From the NCBI GenBank assembly GCA_030847615.1, contig JAUMIR010000004.1, positions 104,422,001-104,486,000 on the forward strand: DNA of 64,000 nt. Reading direction: 5' to 3'. The notes beneath the pieces were generated by a model. The model was not told the DNA's origin and did not search any database. It saw only the letters and a program-made list of their open reading frames with translations. Each line of letters starts with the position of its first letter. Positions within the stretch are counted from its first letter, which is position 1. Below, piece by piece: positions 28,943-40,639 of this stretch. The translations under genes and the position numbers were made by a program. The DNA is from Gambelia wislizenii. Lineage: Eukaryota; Chordata; Lepidosauria; Squamata; Crotaphytidae.

Positions 28943-29750
28943 ATATCACCTAAATATATATCAAGTTTTCAAAATAGCACAAACATGCTTATTTCCAGTG
29001 ATGTTACAGGCACTCATATGGGTGGTACTTCAACCTGTGTAGTGTGCTAAACTTGGGATGGATGCGGGGGCAGGGGACGGGAACACAATGTTAGGTGTCT
29101 AGAGGAACTGCCTTAATAACCTTCTTTGTTAAGTGAACCCCAGTTGAGACTATTCCAACAAATGGAAAAGCCAAGTCAAGGAAAGAATGTTATCTGTGTA
29201 CCACATCCCTATTGTCTTAGCTGTGCAATGAAAAGTTTTTTTTAAAAAAAAGTTTTGAACTGAATCAGTATTTGTTCACTAAAACAATCCAGATGGTTAA
29301 AGCAAGTAGGTCGATCACCACAGCTGAGTATCACATATAGTTTATAGGCATGCTAAACTTACCTGTAGACGTTGCCCTTCTCTTTCTTTTCACACTAAGC
29401 AATTCCTGCAACCCCCCCCCCCGCCCCCAGTTCCATGGATCAGACTATGGCATCCTGGGATACAGAGTTTGTTTGTTTTTTTCTCCTGACAGAAATCACC
29501 TCTCTAGCTTCCCTCCCAAGTGGAAAAGCAGCAGTTGGAGACATTTCATGGGCACCTCTGTGTGGGAAGAAAAGGTGTTCTTTAAAATATCCACAGGATG
29601 TTTTATGGCCATCTATCACAAATGGGTTCAATCTGTAACAGCCAAAAATCTGCAGTTTTAATTTCCAGTTAGAATATAACTTTGATGTATTTCTTCCCAG
29701 AATCTCCTCACTGCCCCTTGTCTCCAGAAATCTCTCTGTGGTCATTGTTC
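28943..29750. other. No recognised feature
   Basis: Mixed sequence with a poly-C run near 29413; no repeat or exon recognised. Confidence 0.4.
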
Positions 29751-29754
29751 ATAG

Positions 29755-29812
29755 AAAGCTGTTGCTGAGCAAGAACTGGTCTGACTCAGTATAGCTGTCT
29801 TTATGTTCTTAG
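29755..29812 (-). mobile_element. tRNA-type SINE fragment (antisense)
   Basis: 'ACTGGTCTGACTCAGTATAG', antisense body of the family at 14278-14390. Confidence 0.6.
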
Positions 29813-29853
29813 GTGGAGTGTGCTTCTTCCTAGAACAGCACATTGAAGATTCA

Positions 29854-30434
29854 GGAGATTATCAGATGCACTAAATATGGCATTATAAGGATGCCAGGAG
29901 ATTGCTAAAGGGCTTCCCTTTCACATGACGTCATTCCCCTCTCGTAATGCTCCCGTTCAGCTTTTGTTACTCTGGCACTGCTTTTTATTGACGGGCTAAG
30001 CTGTCAATGGATCCCCCATTCCATTTCTGTAACGGAATGTCCTGCGAGTTAAAAGGTGCCTGTTTTGCTGGTGTGAGCCCCATGTCAATGGGAGGTCCGT
30101 GCCAGAATACTTCCGGGTGAGACTGGGACATCCAGGTAAGTGACACACTTTTTTGTACCCTCCCCAGGTTACTTGTAATGTTTTAAATGTGTTTTTGTGC
30201 TTGATGTTACTTCTACTGTTGTATTTTTCTTTTACAGTTTGAATTTCCCACATTCTCGTCTTCTTGTGAGAACGGCCGGGATTTGACTCTAGGAAGTGAA
30301 GGAAGCTCCATTCGCTCCTCGGCTGTCCTTTGACACTGCAAAAGGTAGGTCTGAAAACTTCCATTGTTCTGCTGCGAAAGGGGCAGGAGAGGGGTGGGGA
30401 GGAGATTGTGGGACAGGAACGTCTGATAATCTCC
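29854..30434. mobile_element. TIR element 'GGAGATTATCAGATG' family, 581 bp
   Basis: Ends GGAGATTATCAGATGC and GTCTGATAATCTCC are inverted. Interior order ('GCCAGAATACTTCCGGGTGA', 'CTCGTCTTCTTGTGAGAACG') matches 52346-52922. CpG-rich compared with that copy, so probably younger. The 167-codon minus-strand ORF inside shows no transposase motif. Confidence 0.75.
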
Positions 30435-30844
30435 ATATGCTGAAGTTTCGTCTTCAGTACTGCTGTGAAAGGAATGGAGCCTCTAACAAGGAAAAACATA
30501 GCAGTTCTACTTGAAACTTTGGCCTACACACCAGTGGCATGTGGTGGCTCCCATGTCAGTAATGGTGAATCCACTCCAGGTTTTAGAGGAACTTTAGAGG
30601 AGCTGTATAAAGTGTGAGACCTATTTTGAGCATCTTTGGTTAAAACGTGTAGTGGATTTACTGCCCCAATGACATGGGAGTGACTATCCACCTCTGCTGC
30701 ACAATTACAGCTCTGCAGTAGAGTAGCAGCTGAGGCAGAAGTTCATCATTAAATGTGAAGGTACTTGTTCCATTGAAGAGACATCATTGGGACCAATGAA
30801 TTTTTTGGGGAAGAATAGACTTACTAATGGCAGAGAAAGAGCCA

Positions 30845-31065
30845 GCATGGTGTAGTGGTTTGAGCATTGGACTAGAACTCTAGAGACCAGTGTTCGAATT
30901 CCCGCATGGCCATGGAAACCCTCTGGGTGACCTTGGGTGAGTCACACTCTCTCAGCCTCAGAGGAAGGCAATGGCATGCCTCCTCTTACCAAGAAAAACC
31001 CGTGATAAGGTCACCATAAGTCAAAAATGACTTGAAGGCACACCACCACTACCACCACCACAACA
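30845..31065 (+). mobile_element. tRNA-derived SINE with Bov-B-like tail, full length
   Basis: Box A region GGTGTAGTGGTTTGAGC (30850-30866) and B box GTTCGAATTCC (30893-30903), then 'TGACCTTGGGTGAGTCACAC..TCAGCCTCAGAGGAAG', and the tail 'CATAAGTCAAAAATGACTTG..AAGGCACACCA' ending in (ACC)/(CAA) simple repeats. AATGGCAGA occurs upstream (30826) and right after the tail, a likely target duplication. Confidence 0.93.
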
Positions 31066-31069
31066 ACAA

Positions 31070-31885
31070 TGGCAGATAACTGTTGGACTATGTGGATTTG
31101 CATCTTCTCTTCCCATGGTTTTACTTCATTACTTAACCATCAAACATTCCCTACCTTAGGCAGAAGATTTCCTACCTCAGGCAGGAGACTGAGGAGTGTT
31201 CAAGGATACATGTGTCTCAGAGTTGTCTTTGTGCTAACCTGTTGCTCTCAGGTTCAGTGAAGGATGCTGACCTGTCACCAGTGTGGAAACAAGATTCAGC
31301 CACATGTCTAGTCAGCTTCTGTGCATGAAATGGAGAAGGTGCCACCATCTTGTCCTTTGCCTCACACAACAGAATGTCTCAGGCCAGCCCTGTTCCTCCT
31401 TCCTCCCCCACCCCTACACACCATTTCTTTTTTATATTTGCCTGAAGCTAAAATTCCACAAGTTGTTCACAAACTGTTCCCGGGCAAGTGAGAGGAAGCT
31501 GGGGAAATCTGGTTGTTTATGAAAGGATGGATTCTCTGTCACTCCCAGGTAGCCCACTGGAAAACAGCAGCAGAGAAATCTGGCAAGCCTGGCAGCATCA
31601 GTTGCCCACAGACTGGATTTCTTCCCTTGGCTTCCTGCCACCTCCTACTGCTGGTATGAGAGGAATCAAATGAATATTGTGTTGGTGATGTACCTTTCAG
31701 CGCCAAGAGGCATTTCAAAAATGTCGGTGTTAAAGAAAATGTGTTGGTGTGGTTGGCTTGAGGCCCACAAAACATTTATCTGCCTGCTCTTCCTTTTCAA
31801 GATGCTATACTATGCTACTGTCTGGATGTAATACAATGAAAGCTGAAATTAAAAGGCAATCACAAAAACTTAGGTTAGTTGTTTA
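31070..31885. other. No recognised feature
   Basis: No repeats or exons recognised. Confidence 0.4.
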
Positions 31886-31887
31886 GA

Positions 31888-31960
31888 TTTGGAAACAGTT
31901 TCAGTCCTATACCTGGGAGTAAGACCCAGTGACCTTAATAAGATTTACTCCTGAATATAA
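31888..31960. repeat. Short interspersed repeat (GGACTTACTCC type)
   Basis: 'AGTCCTATACCTGGGAGTAA' followed by 'AGATTTACTCCTGAATA'. Confidence 0.5.
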
Positions 31961-31964
31961 ATGT

Positions 31965-33080
31965 ATGGGATTGTGACATCTGTTTCCCAAACAATCTTTT
32001 ATTTTTATTTGTTGTTGTTGTTGTTGCTTTATAAAAGGTGAAGAGAGTTCTGGCCCTCTTATTCAATTTAAAATAGTGGCAAAATGTAGCAACTGCAGAT
32101 AAAAGAGGGAAGGTGTTCAGTAAGCGGTCAGTTTTCATAAAAAATTAATTATTCTATTTCTGGTTTGTGTTTGTTTACCTGTGGTTTACAGCTTCATTTA
32201 GCATCCTCTACTGTACACAAGGGCAAAAGGCTAATTTATGGATACAGGACAGGTTGTGGGGCACACACAATCTATCTTCTAACAGGGGAAAGTGGCTGCT
32301 ATGCTCCCCTAGCTTTTGCCACCTGAACTGGTTGATATGCTCTGCCTAATGGTCATACTGGTTGAGATTCAAACCATAATGTTTTGTACACTGAGATGTT
32401 TTACAGCTATAAAAAGTAACCAAGTCCAAACTTCAAAAGCCTACTGCTGAAGTTAGTGGGAATTTGCTGGCAAAGCATTTCAAGAACTGGACTTGGAAAC
32501 TCGACTGTTGTAACTGAATTACTTGCCTACCCTCTAGGGCCAGCTGCGGTTCGTACGTAGGCAATACTTATTTATTTGAATTAAATAAATACTACAAAAG
32601 AGTGTTTATCCTGAGTTGAAACAAGTTGTATAAAAAAGTGCTTGCAGTAGGTTCTGGGAGTGTTTTCCTTTAATTAACAAAACCTGTGTAAAATAAAGTT
32701 ACAAAGGATTTTTAAAAACACCCAATATATTTTTGGATCCCCTCCCCCCTCGCCCCTGCCAAATCTGTGCTTGCCATGACAGAAACCACAGTCTGGGAAA
32801 ACTAAGAGACATTATGCTTCCCCCCCCCCTTTTTGACACCGAAACTTTATTTTTATTCAGTGGTCCAAATCAAAGGTGCAGAAGATGTCCAAATCAAAAC
32901 TTCCTGAATTATTTGTTACATATAATTGCATCTGATTTCAGTTAGTAAGGAACTGGAAACTGCACAGATGTAGCTATTAGTAATGTGGCATTTGCTGAGC
33001 ATGGTCTTTAGAGGAAGAACAATTTTTGTCCATGTAGGCAATTACTTCTGGATGTAATCTGTTGTGGACAATGTGATAAC
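31965..33080. other. No recognised feature apart from (TTG)n near 32009
   Basis: AT-leaning mixed sequence with a short TTG tract and a poly-C run near 32820. Confidence 0.4.
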
Positions 33081-33087
33081 AGTACAG

Positions 33088-33325
33088 GGTGGAGCCAGAG
33101 TGGTGTTCTGGTTTGAGCATTGGACTACAACTCTGGAGATCAGGGTTCAAATCCCCGCTCAGCCATGGAAACCCACTGGGTGACCTTGGGCAACTCACAC
33201 TCTCTCAACCTGAAAGGAAGCCAAAGGCACACCCCCTCTGAACAACTCTTGCCAAGAAAACCCCATGCTAGGTTTGCTTTAGGGTTGTCATAATTTGGAA
33301 ATGACTTGAAAGCACACAACAACTG
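33088..33325 (+). mobile_element. tRNA-derived SINE with Bov-B-like tail, full length
   Basis: Head 'GAGTGGTGTTCTGGTTTGAG' (box A region) and B box GTTCAAATCCC, then 'TGACCTTGGGCAACTCACAC' and the tail 'TTGGAAATGACTTGAAAGCA..CAACAAC'. Very close in design to 30845-31065. Confidence 0.92.
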
Positions 33326-33714
33326 ATAGGGTGAAGATGTAAACAAGAAGCAGGTGTAGGTGACAGCATGCCACATTCTTAGCTAAGCCTTTTTTTAATA
33401 TTTACTTGGAGAGATAATGGACTCAGAAGCAATATTTCTATAGACAGTTGACTATCTCGCTTCTGAATATTAACTGCCTCTTGGGCACAATCAAGCCCAC
33501 CAAAACTTCCATGTTTAGCTTCATGCATCAAACATGCTACTTATATTTTTGCATATTGGCATACTATTGTGCTCTACTCTTGAAAAAAAGTGCACTCTAC
33601 TTCCACAATCTACTTTTACTTCCACAATCTACAAAGAGGCAATGTCTTCTTGCATGATAGATCAGAATAAGATAAAAGGAAGTCCAGCTTCACATAGTTA
33701 AGCTTAACTCAACT

Positions 33715-33800
33715 GTGGAATTCACTGCCACAAGATGTACTGATAGTTGTCAATGTGGACAGCTTTAAAAGAGACTTAATAGTGTAAAGCAGGAGGCATG
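33715..33800 (+). mobile_element. CR1 3' UTR fragment
   Basis: 'CAACTGTGGAATTCACTGCC..AAGATGTACTGATAG' is the typical CR1 3' region; joined directly to Bov-B sequence on its right. Confidence 0.65.
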
Positions 33801-33819
33801 AAACTGGAGGAAGGAACAT

Positions 33820-35103
33820 TAATAATTTAAGATACATAGATGACACCATACAACTAGCAGAAAATAGTCAAGACCTGGAACAATTACTGAAGGAAGTCAA
33901 GCAAGAATGTTCAAAGTCAGGTTTACAGCTGAACCATTAAGGAAAAATAATGACCACTGATTATTTACATAACTTTAAAGGAGACAATGAAGACACTGAA
34001 ATAGTTCAAGATTTTCCATACCTTGGTTCAGTCATTAATCAAATTGGAGACTTCTGTCAAAAAATCAGAAGACTACAGTCTTGTCTAGATGGGCTGTTTA
34101 CTCTGTCTTGCCCCCTTCTTTGAGCACTGAAATCCTGATGATGCAGGGCTTTTACCCTGTTTTACCCCCAGGCAGTCATCACGATGCCCAGGGCAAAGAC
34201 GGAGCTAGGACAGGGCCAAGACAGAGTAAAGCCTAATAAACTGTTATATTACAATACCTGGGGGGAAAAGTTCCTCTTTGGAAGAAACAGATTAGGCCCT
34301 GTGGGACCACAGGAGGCACTACTACCATGCCAGCCCGTCACTGCAGCTGCTGTCCCCGCCACATTCTCCAGATCTAGGAAGTAGGCCTGCAGCATATGAC
34401 CAGGCTGGTCAAAGGTGGCCTTGCTCACATGCTGTGAGCTGGCTTCCTGGCTTCAGAGAACAGGATGTGGGTAGTTGCGGTGGCAGATGCAGGGACAGCC
34501 AGTGTGATAGTCCGGACTGCACTCTGTTTCATGCCAGTAATGAGGGATGAACAGGCCAGATCTACGCTAGAGTAAGCCAGTGGGGGGCCAGCATATTCTG
34601 GCCTGTGTGTAGAGGAGGCCTAGGACTTATAAGAGAGAAATAGACAAGATCCTGAAGTGTCAAGATATATAATTGAATACTAAAGTTAAGATTGTCTGTG
34701 CGATTGTATTTCTAATTCTGGCGTATGGTTGTGAAAGCTGGACCATGAAGAAAGCTCCTAAGAAAATCAACTCATTGGAAATGTGGTGCTGGAGAAGAGT
34801 TCTACAGTTACTGTGGACTGCTTAAAAGACAAATCAATGGGTCCTGGAACAAATCAAACCTGAACCCTGCCTAGAAGCCAAGAGGACTGCACTGAGACTG
34901 TCGTACTTTGGCCATATCATGGGAAGGTATGACTCACTAGAAAAGACAGTAATCCTTGGTAAGGTAAAAAACAGGAAGAAAAGAGGAAGATTGCATTCCA
35001 GATGGACAGACTCAATCAAGGAAGCCATGGCTGCCCTGGGTTTGCAACACCTGAGCAGGGCTGTTGATGGAGGGTGGCTTGGAGGTCTCTCACTCTTAGG
35101 GTT
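33820..35103 (+). mobile_element. Bov-B (RTE) LINE 3' part, interrupted
   Basis: Sense Bov-B ORF remnants: 'YIDDTIQLAENSQDLEQLLK' and 'FPYLGSVINQIGDF' before the break, and 'ESWTMKKAPKKINSLEMWCW', 'SYFGHIMGRYDSLEKTVILG', 'RGRLHSRWTDSIKEA' after it. The catalytic YxDD-type residues are visible as YIDD. Stops and frameshifts make it non-functional. A 544-bp TIR element splits it (34077-34620) and a Tigger-like MITE abuts its 3' end. Confidence 0.9.
34077..34620. mobile_element. TIR element 'GGGCTTGTCTA', copy 2, 544 bp, in Bov-B
   Basis: Left end AGTCTTGTCTAGATG and right end TGTGTAGAGGAGGCC correspond to the family ends with decay. Flanking TAC/TAG is an imperfect 3-bp duplication. It sits between IRRLQ-coding and EIDKILK-coding Bov-B sequence. 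Confidence 0.65.
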
Positions 35104-35490
35104 ACCATATTTGCAGGTTTAACTTTTGCAGATTTTATTATTCACAGATTATTTGCTGCTGCCTCCACTGCTGCCCTATGCCACTGTTAATAGGAACTGC
35201 AAGCCTCGTGAGACTGAGAGAGACTGTGAACGTATAGCGAGGCTTGTAAATCTTTAATAAAAATGGCATAGGGCAGCAGTGGAGATGGTGGTGAGCCCCA
35301 CCAGCCACCTGCTTCTGCATTGCAAAGGAACCACACTGCCTCAAAGGCATCCGCAGTGGGTTGAATCAATGCATTGCACTTTTTTCTGTGTTAAATATGG
35401 TTGCGGGGGGGGGGGTAAAGATATTCACAATTTTTCTATTTTTATGGGAGTCCTGTGCCCCTAACCCCAGCAAATGTGGAGGGCTAACTC
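35103..35490. mobile_element. Tigger/pogo-like MITE at Bov-B 3' end
   Basis: Left end 'CCATATTTGCAGG' is worn; right end 'CAAATGTGGAGGGCTAACTC' is followed by TA. It encloses an inverted pair, 'CACTGCTGCCCTATGCCA' at 35168-35185 against 'TGGCATAGGGCAGCAGTG' at 35264-35281. Confidence 0.7.
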
Positions 35491-35499
35491 TATAAATAT

Positions 35500-35785
35500 C
35501 TCATAAGACTAGATATCTCAGGATTCTAGAGGATGAGACAATGGCAGTTAAACTAGTATCAAACTGCTATAATTATGTGATTTGGAGATACCCCAAGTTG
35601 AAAGGACAGGATAATTGGTAGGCTGTTAGTATGCCAAACCTTGCTGTCCTGGCAAAGAAGTAGAGTGGGGAGAACAAAAAAAAAATAGTTCATGGGTATA
35701 ATAATTGAAGTCAAGATTGAGAAAGGAGCTGCTAGGGGAATATGGGAATCTATTCTGGGAAAGACATCAGAGCAGGGGTGTTTAT
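35500..35785. other. No recognised feature
   Basis: Nothing supportable. Confidence 0.4.
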
Positions 35786-35787
35786 AA

Positions 35788-35830
35788 GAAGCCATTTCAT
35801 ACAGAGTCAGACCAAATGTCTTGGGCTAGT
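35788..35830 (+). mobile_element. tRNA-type SINE fragment
   Basis: 'GAAGCCATTTCATACAGAGTCAG' minus decay, then 'ACCAAATGTCTTGGGCTAG'; same family as 14278-14390. Confidence 0.55.
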
Positions 35831-35874
35831 CTTGCACCTGTGAAAATGATGTTAAATGCTCCTTTGTAACTGTT

Positions 35875-35960
35875 TTCAGAGGGGCAGCCCTGTTAGTCTG
35901 AATCTCAAAACATGAACTCTAGTGGATGAAAGTTTATGCCATAGTAAGTTTGTTTATCTT
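35875..35960. repeat. Interspersed repeat ('GCCGTGTTAGTCTG' family)
   Basis: 'GCAGCCCTGTTAGTCTGAAT' followed by 'CTAGTGGATGAAAGTTTATG'. Confidence 0.5.
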
Positions 35961-36543
35961 AAAGGTGACCTCTGTTGCTTAAAAACATGTTTTGGTAAGG
36001 AATGTGCTCAGGTTGTAAATTTTATTTTGTTCTGTTGAATTTCATAAAGTTATACTGCTTTCAATAAAAGTTTTACAAGTTTTAATTTTCTCCCCCCAAA
36101 TTATGGGAAATGGGAGTGCCCTATAGGATCATATAAATGTATGTCTGTATGCCCTGTGACTGAGGAGGAAGGCACCTGCTCCCTCTTTCCTTTGTAGCGT
36201 GCCATCTTTGCTTATTGCCAATGGGTTGATTAAAAGAAGGGGAAATTCAATGTTTAAATATTTTCTTCTCATCTTTTTATTTTAGTCCAGGGGTAGGCAA
36301 ATTGCACCTCCCTAAGTTCTCCCTAGAAACACATAACCCTCTAGAAACACACATGCACACACACACAGAAACACACACACACAGAGCAACATTACAGCTT
36401 GCCATCAAAAGTGATTTTGGTGAAAGGAATTATATCGATTGTCCTATTGCCTATAGTCAATGGAACTGTCAATGCAATAAAACTGTATACAATAACCAGG
36501 ATCATATGATAGTCCATGTAAGTACATCTCAGGTTCATTTGTA

Positions 36544-36774
36544 CAGGTCGACCCCCATATCCACGGGACTGGTATTCGCAGTTTCACTTACCCATGTTCA
36601 ATAAAATATGTCCTCTCTAGGCATTTTCTAGGTCTTCTAGTGTAATTCTATGGCATGCTTCTGCTGGAAGTTGGGCCAGAAGTCATTCATTTCAATAGTG
36701 TTCACTGTTATCCACAGCTTCCCATATCCATGGTAAGTCTGGGAACGTATCACCTGCGGATACAGGAGGTGACC
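36544..36774. mobile_element. Tigger/pogo-like MITE
   Basis: Starts CAGGTCGACCCCCATATCC after TA (36542-36543); ends 'GGATACAGGAGGTGACC' before TA. Internal 'TGGTAAGTCTGGGAACGTAT' is shared with 51036-51246, so the two belong to one subfamily. Confidence 0.85.
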
Positions 36775-36981
36775 TATATATAAATATAAATTCAATCATG
36801 GTCAAATCTGAGTGGGCAGATATTTTTATTAATAATGAGTAGGGGGAATTTTAATGACTTTAATCATGTTTAATGGAGAATTAATTTTAATTATTTCCAG
36901 TTCATTTTTAATCTGATATATGTGAATAAAGCAACTGAACAACACTCTTTAATTATGTATTTTTGAACTCTAAAAATCCTT

Positions 36982-37014
36982 AATCTGCACACACACACAC
37001 ACACACACACACAC
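36982..37014. repeat. (CA)n microsatellite
   Basis: Dinucleotide tract; another interrupted CA tract lies at 36348-36385. Confidence 0.95.
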
Positions 37015-37049
37015 CACCCAAAATGCAGCCTTAATTGGCTTCTGGCCAC

Positions 37050-37290
37050 TGTGATACAACCCATTTTTGCGAGTGTTTCACTACACAATTACAGTACTAT
37101 GATTCCACTTTAATTGCCATGGCAACATCCTATGGAATCCTGGGCTTTGCAGCTTAGAGAGGGGCTTTTAGAATTCTCTGCAAACTCCTCTACTCTCTCA
37201 CCAAACTGCAAACCTCAGAATTCTATCTAGGATGCAGCCATAGCAGTTAAACTGGAATCTTAGAGCTGTTATTGTGTAGAGTGAAAGCAC
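37050..37290. mobile_element. TIR MITE 'CTATGGAATCCTGGG' family
   Basis: 'CACTACACAATTACAGTACT' at the left and 'GCTGTTATTGTGTAGAGTGA' at the right form inverted ends. They enclose 'CCTATGGAATCCTGGGCTTT' and 'CTCAGAATTCTATCTAGGAT'. Confidence 0.7.
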
Positions 37291-37519
37291 CCTTAGTCCC
37301 TACCCAAACATCTAGGGATGAGTGCAGCTGTGGACTGCCATTTTAATGATGCTTCCTATACAGAAATGTTGAAAACATCCCTTTAGCTGAAGTATTGACA
37401 GCATCCATTCTGTTCCATTCAGCCACAGTAGGCATCCTAGTGGGGTAATTGCAAAGTTACTCCAAGGTCACATCTGTTTTACACAAATCCTTACTCAAAG
37501 ACACAACTAATGAGTCATG

Positions 37520-37710
37520 GAGCATATCACTGTTTGGAAAGAAGTTTGGAAAAATTCCTTTTTGGGACCACAAATCCCAGAATCCCCCACATTGTCTGAA
37601 CTGCCAGAATCCCTCATTTATGCTTGCTGGAATATTCTTGGAACTGCAGTACCTAAAAAAGCAACATTTTCAAGGTCTGCTCATAGCAAAGGATTACTTG
37701 AAAGCTACAC
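37520..37710. repeat. Palindromic repeat 'TTGGAAA-GTTAC' family
   Basis: 'TTTGGAAAAATTCCTTTTTG' and 'AGCAACATTTTCAAGGTCTG' are inverted arms around 'CACAAATCCCAGAATCCCCC'. Confidence 0.6.
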
Positions 37711-37714
37711 TTTG

Positions 37715-39045
37715 GGAGGACATCTGTCAAAGCAGGGGAGGAGGTAAGGCAGTCCCCGAAAGACACAAATAGGCAAGACAAGCCAATCACAGTATAGTTT
37801 GGAAGTGCTATTTTACAAAGCAGTGACCTCATAAGATAGGAATGGGACTCCTCTGCTTATTCAGACTAAAGGAATGGACACAATTCAGGAACCTCATGTA
37901 GAGGTTAGAAAACTATCATAGCCATAGCACCCGCCAACTGGCAGCTGAGCAATGAAGTCGTGTTCTACGAAAGCCAGAGAGTATGTCCCACAACACAGAG
38001 ATACAGTTCCCTTGCTACAGCCTTTCCCCTGACCCCCCACCATCGACAACCTGGCGATTCAACCACCAGCCTCCCATGAGCCTTGACCCACCCTTTGGGA
38101 ATTGCTGACACATGCATCGTTCAGAAACAAGAGAGTTCCACTGAAAGCTGTACCCTGGAAATGAACTCCACTAATCAACTGTTCATGACTCCAACAGATG
38201 TTTCTGTTTATCAGACAATTGGAACCTCATGTTCAACTCTTGTCTCTCCCCCACCCCTTAAGACAAGAAGCAAATGCCACTATACATCTGAAGCTTCAGA
38301 TACTTGCCATATGATATGAGGAACAAATTGCTAAGCCAGTCAGCAAAGCTAAGGTTTGAAGTGGTGGTCCATCTAAGCAGTGGGGGGAAGGGGATTTGGA
38401 AGGAACAGGAATGTGCAGAGCTATATGCAACTCTGTAGTTTCATTCAGACAGTGTCTGGACTTTTGAAACATCCCATGGATCCTGACCAAAATTTCCTTT
38501 TTAGTTTCTAAAAAAGAGCTGTACTAGGATGCAGCGATAACAGCTCTGTTCTTTTCGTTTTTAAAGGCTATGGGTTGTCTTCTGTCAAAACCACAGATAA
38601 AAAAGATGGCTGTTGTTTATCCAATGGGTTATCCAATCTCACATCTCATGGGAAAGTATTTGCTGGGTTACCACTACCAGGATATGATGAAATGTAGAAG
38701 CAAAACCTTTTGCTTTCTTTGCCATAGAACTCACAAAACTGGAGCTGTCCTTCCAAGCGGATCTTCTGTTAACAAGTGACTAATCTGTGTGCATAATCAA
38801 CTTTTATCACATTGTTTTGAAGATGAGCTAAATGTTTGATGCCTCAAAAGGATGTGGTTCAACCTCATGCCACCAAAACCAAAGACAGTAAGTGCAGACC
38901 AAACACCTGTCGGATCAAATGCTGCAAAGGGATTCAGTTTTGTTGCTACTGGAAACTGAATAACCTTACACAACCATATTGTAGTGACTAATGCCACTGC
39001 CCATTCACAGTTGACCCATCATAATTTGTTTCATGAATTGTTCAA
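37715..39045. other. No recognised feature
   Basis: About 1.3 kb of ordinary sequence. A 78-codon ORF (38083-38319, plus) has no recognisable domain. Confidence 0.4.
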
Positions 39046-39049
39046 ATTA

Positions 39050-39272
39050 GGGGGGCATTCACACTACAAAATTATACCACTATTATTCCATTGTTAACTA
39101 CCAAAGTTCTATCCTATGGAATCCTAGGGTTTGCTGAAACAATGGAGTGCTCTAGCTATGAATTCTAAATGTGCCCCCCTACATTGCCAGTTCTAGAATT
39201 CCCCAGGACAGAACCATGGCAGTTAAAGTGGAATAATAATACTATAATTTTGTAGTGTGAATGGGCCCTAAG
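39050..39272. mobile_element. TIR MITE 'CTATGGAATCCTGGG' family, well preserved ends
   Basis: Ends 'GGGGGCATTCACACTACAAA' and 'TTTGTAGTGTGAATGGGCCC' are clear inverted repeats with 'CCTATGGAATCCTAGGGTTT' and 'CATGGCAGTTAAAGTGGAAT' between them. Confidence 0.8.
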
Positions 39273-39274
39273 GA

Positions 39275-39950
39275 TTTAAAACCAATAAGTAAGGACAAAT
39301 CTGTCCAGATGTCCTCTTTTCCCACCTCCGGGCCCATTCCATGCAGGAGCTACATGAATATTTGTGTGTGCGTGTGTAGGGGGGGTTATCAGAACAAAAC
39401 CTGTAGATATCTTTGTGCAAATTTTTGAAGTGGGTACATTCATTAATACATATCTCTACTGATCAAAGTGTACTTGCATGTATTATAGAAGTATGTGTGG
39501 TGTTTTCTGCACATTTTTCAAAAGTGTGCATGCTGATAGCATTTGTCTTTTAAGGAACGCTTTGCAAGCCCAGAAATTTATCAGTTTCCAACCACAAATT
39601 GCACCAGTTTTTGTTTTTGTTTAGTGAGGGCAATGTGGATTGGGTAAATCCATATAAACTATTTGATGCGACACAATTATGACACCACCATGCACATTCC
39701 AATAGGCACAACTAGACAATGCTAATTATGAAATTGCCCTCAAAGCCTACAGGGCTGAGGTATACCAACTGCCATTAATTCCCATTTCAGCCAATGTCTG
39801 TCAGGTCTTGCCCAAGAGTCTGTCTCCTTCACAGTGTTCACATTTTCATGATAGGCCTGAAGTTCAGATAATTTGTCTCATTATATTTTATGGGTTTGTA
39901 TTCTGTCGGATTTAAGGAGTCTACACTATCTCCCTCTTCATTGTTCTTCA
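39275..39950. other. No recognised feature
   Basis: Mixed sequence, no feature supported. Confidence 0.4.
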
Positions 39951-39954
39951 GTAC

Positions 39955-40290
39955 GCAGGTGAAGACCTTCACTCCAGCAGGCTTTTGGGGCCTTTCTATA
40001 AGGAAACAGCTCTTAAATCGTGTACTGTACTATTGTTATTTTTTTGCCTTTCTAAAGGACATGGGAACTGACTTTTTATAAGGAAACAGCTTTTAATCAT
40101 GTTCCATACTGTTCTTATTTCTTGCCTTTTTAATGGATATGTTTTAAAATCCTTCTTAATTCTATAGATAGTTTATGAAAACTTATAGTGTGTACATTTT
40201 TACCTATAAGTGTTCTCTGTTAATTTTTGAAAGCCATCTTGAATTCCAGTTTGAGGGATAATGTGGGATACATAAATACTGATAGATGTA
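39955..40290 (+). mobile_element. L2-type LINE 3' end with an 80-bp internal duplication
   Basis: Opens with the L2 ORF end ('GTGAAGACCTTCACTCCAGC', KTF..AG) and ends 'GAAAGCCATCTTGAATTCC..GTGGGATACATAAATAC'. AGGAAACAGC recurs at 40001 and 40081, and the following ~70 bp match, showing a tandem duplication. Confidence 0.75.
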
Positions 40291-40639
40291 CTAACAGTAG
40301 TAGTAGAATGATGGCACTACTACTACTACTACTACTACTTTTTTAGCTCTCTAGAAGATCCTATGGAATATGAATTTTATATTTAGGAGATTTTCCAATG
40401 TATAATGTATTTCGACCAGAATGTGAACCCACAGATGATTCAACTGGCAATCAGACTTCAGCAGGTAGCTCTAGGTAGCAAGGACATTGTTCAAGAACTA
40501 AGATGTTGCACTGACATCTTAGTTTGAACCAAGCACCTATATAACAACAAAGATTTTGCTTAGTGCCCAAGCTCCAGCCCTTAGATGAGACCATGAAAGC
40601 TTACACAAAAAGAGCAGAGCTCGGCTTAGAGCTGTACAC

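Noticed and set aside
30893..30903. tRNA gene
   Set aside because: A and B box-like sequences belong to the SINE head; no cloverleaf with a complete acceptor stem was found.
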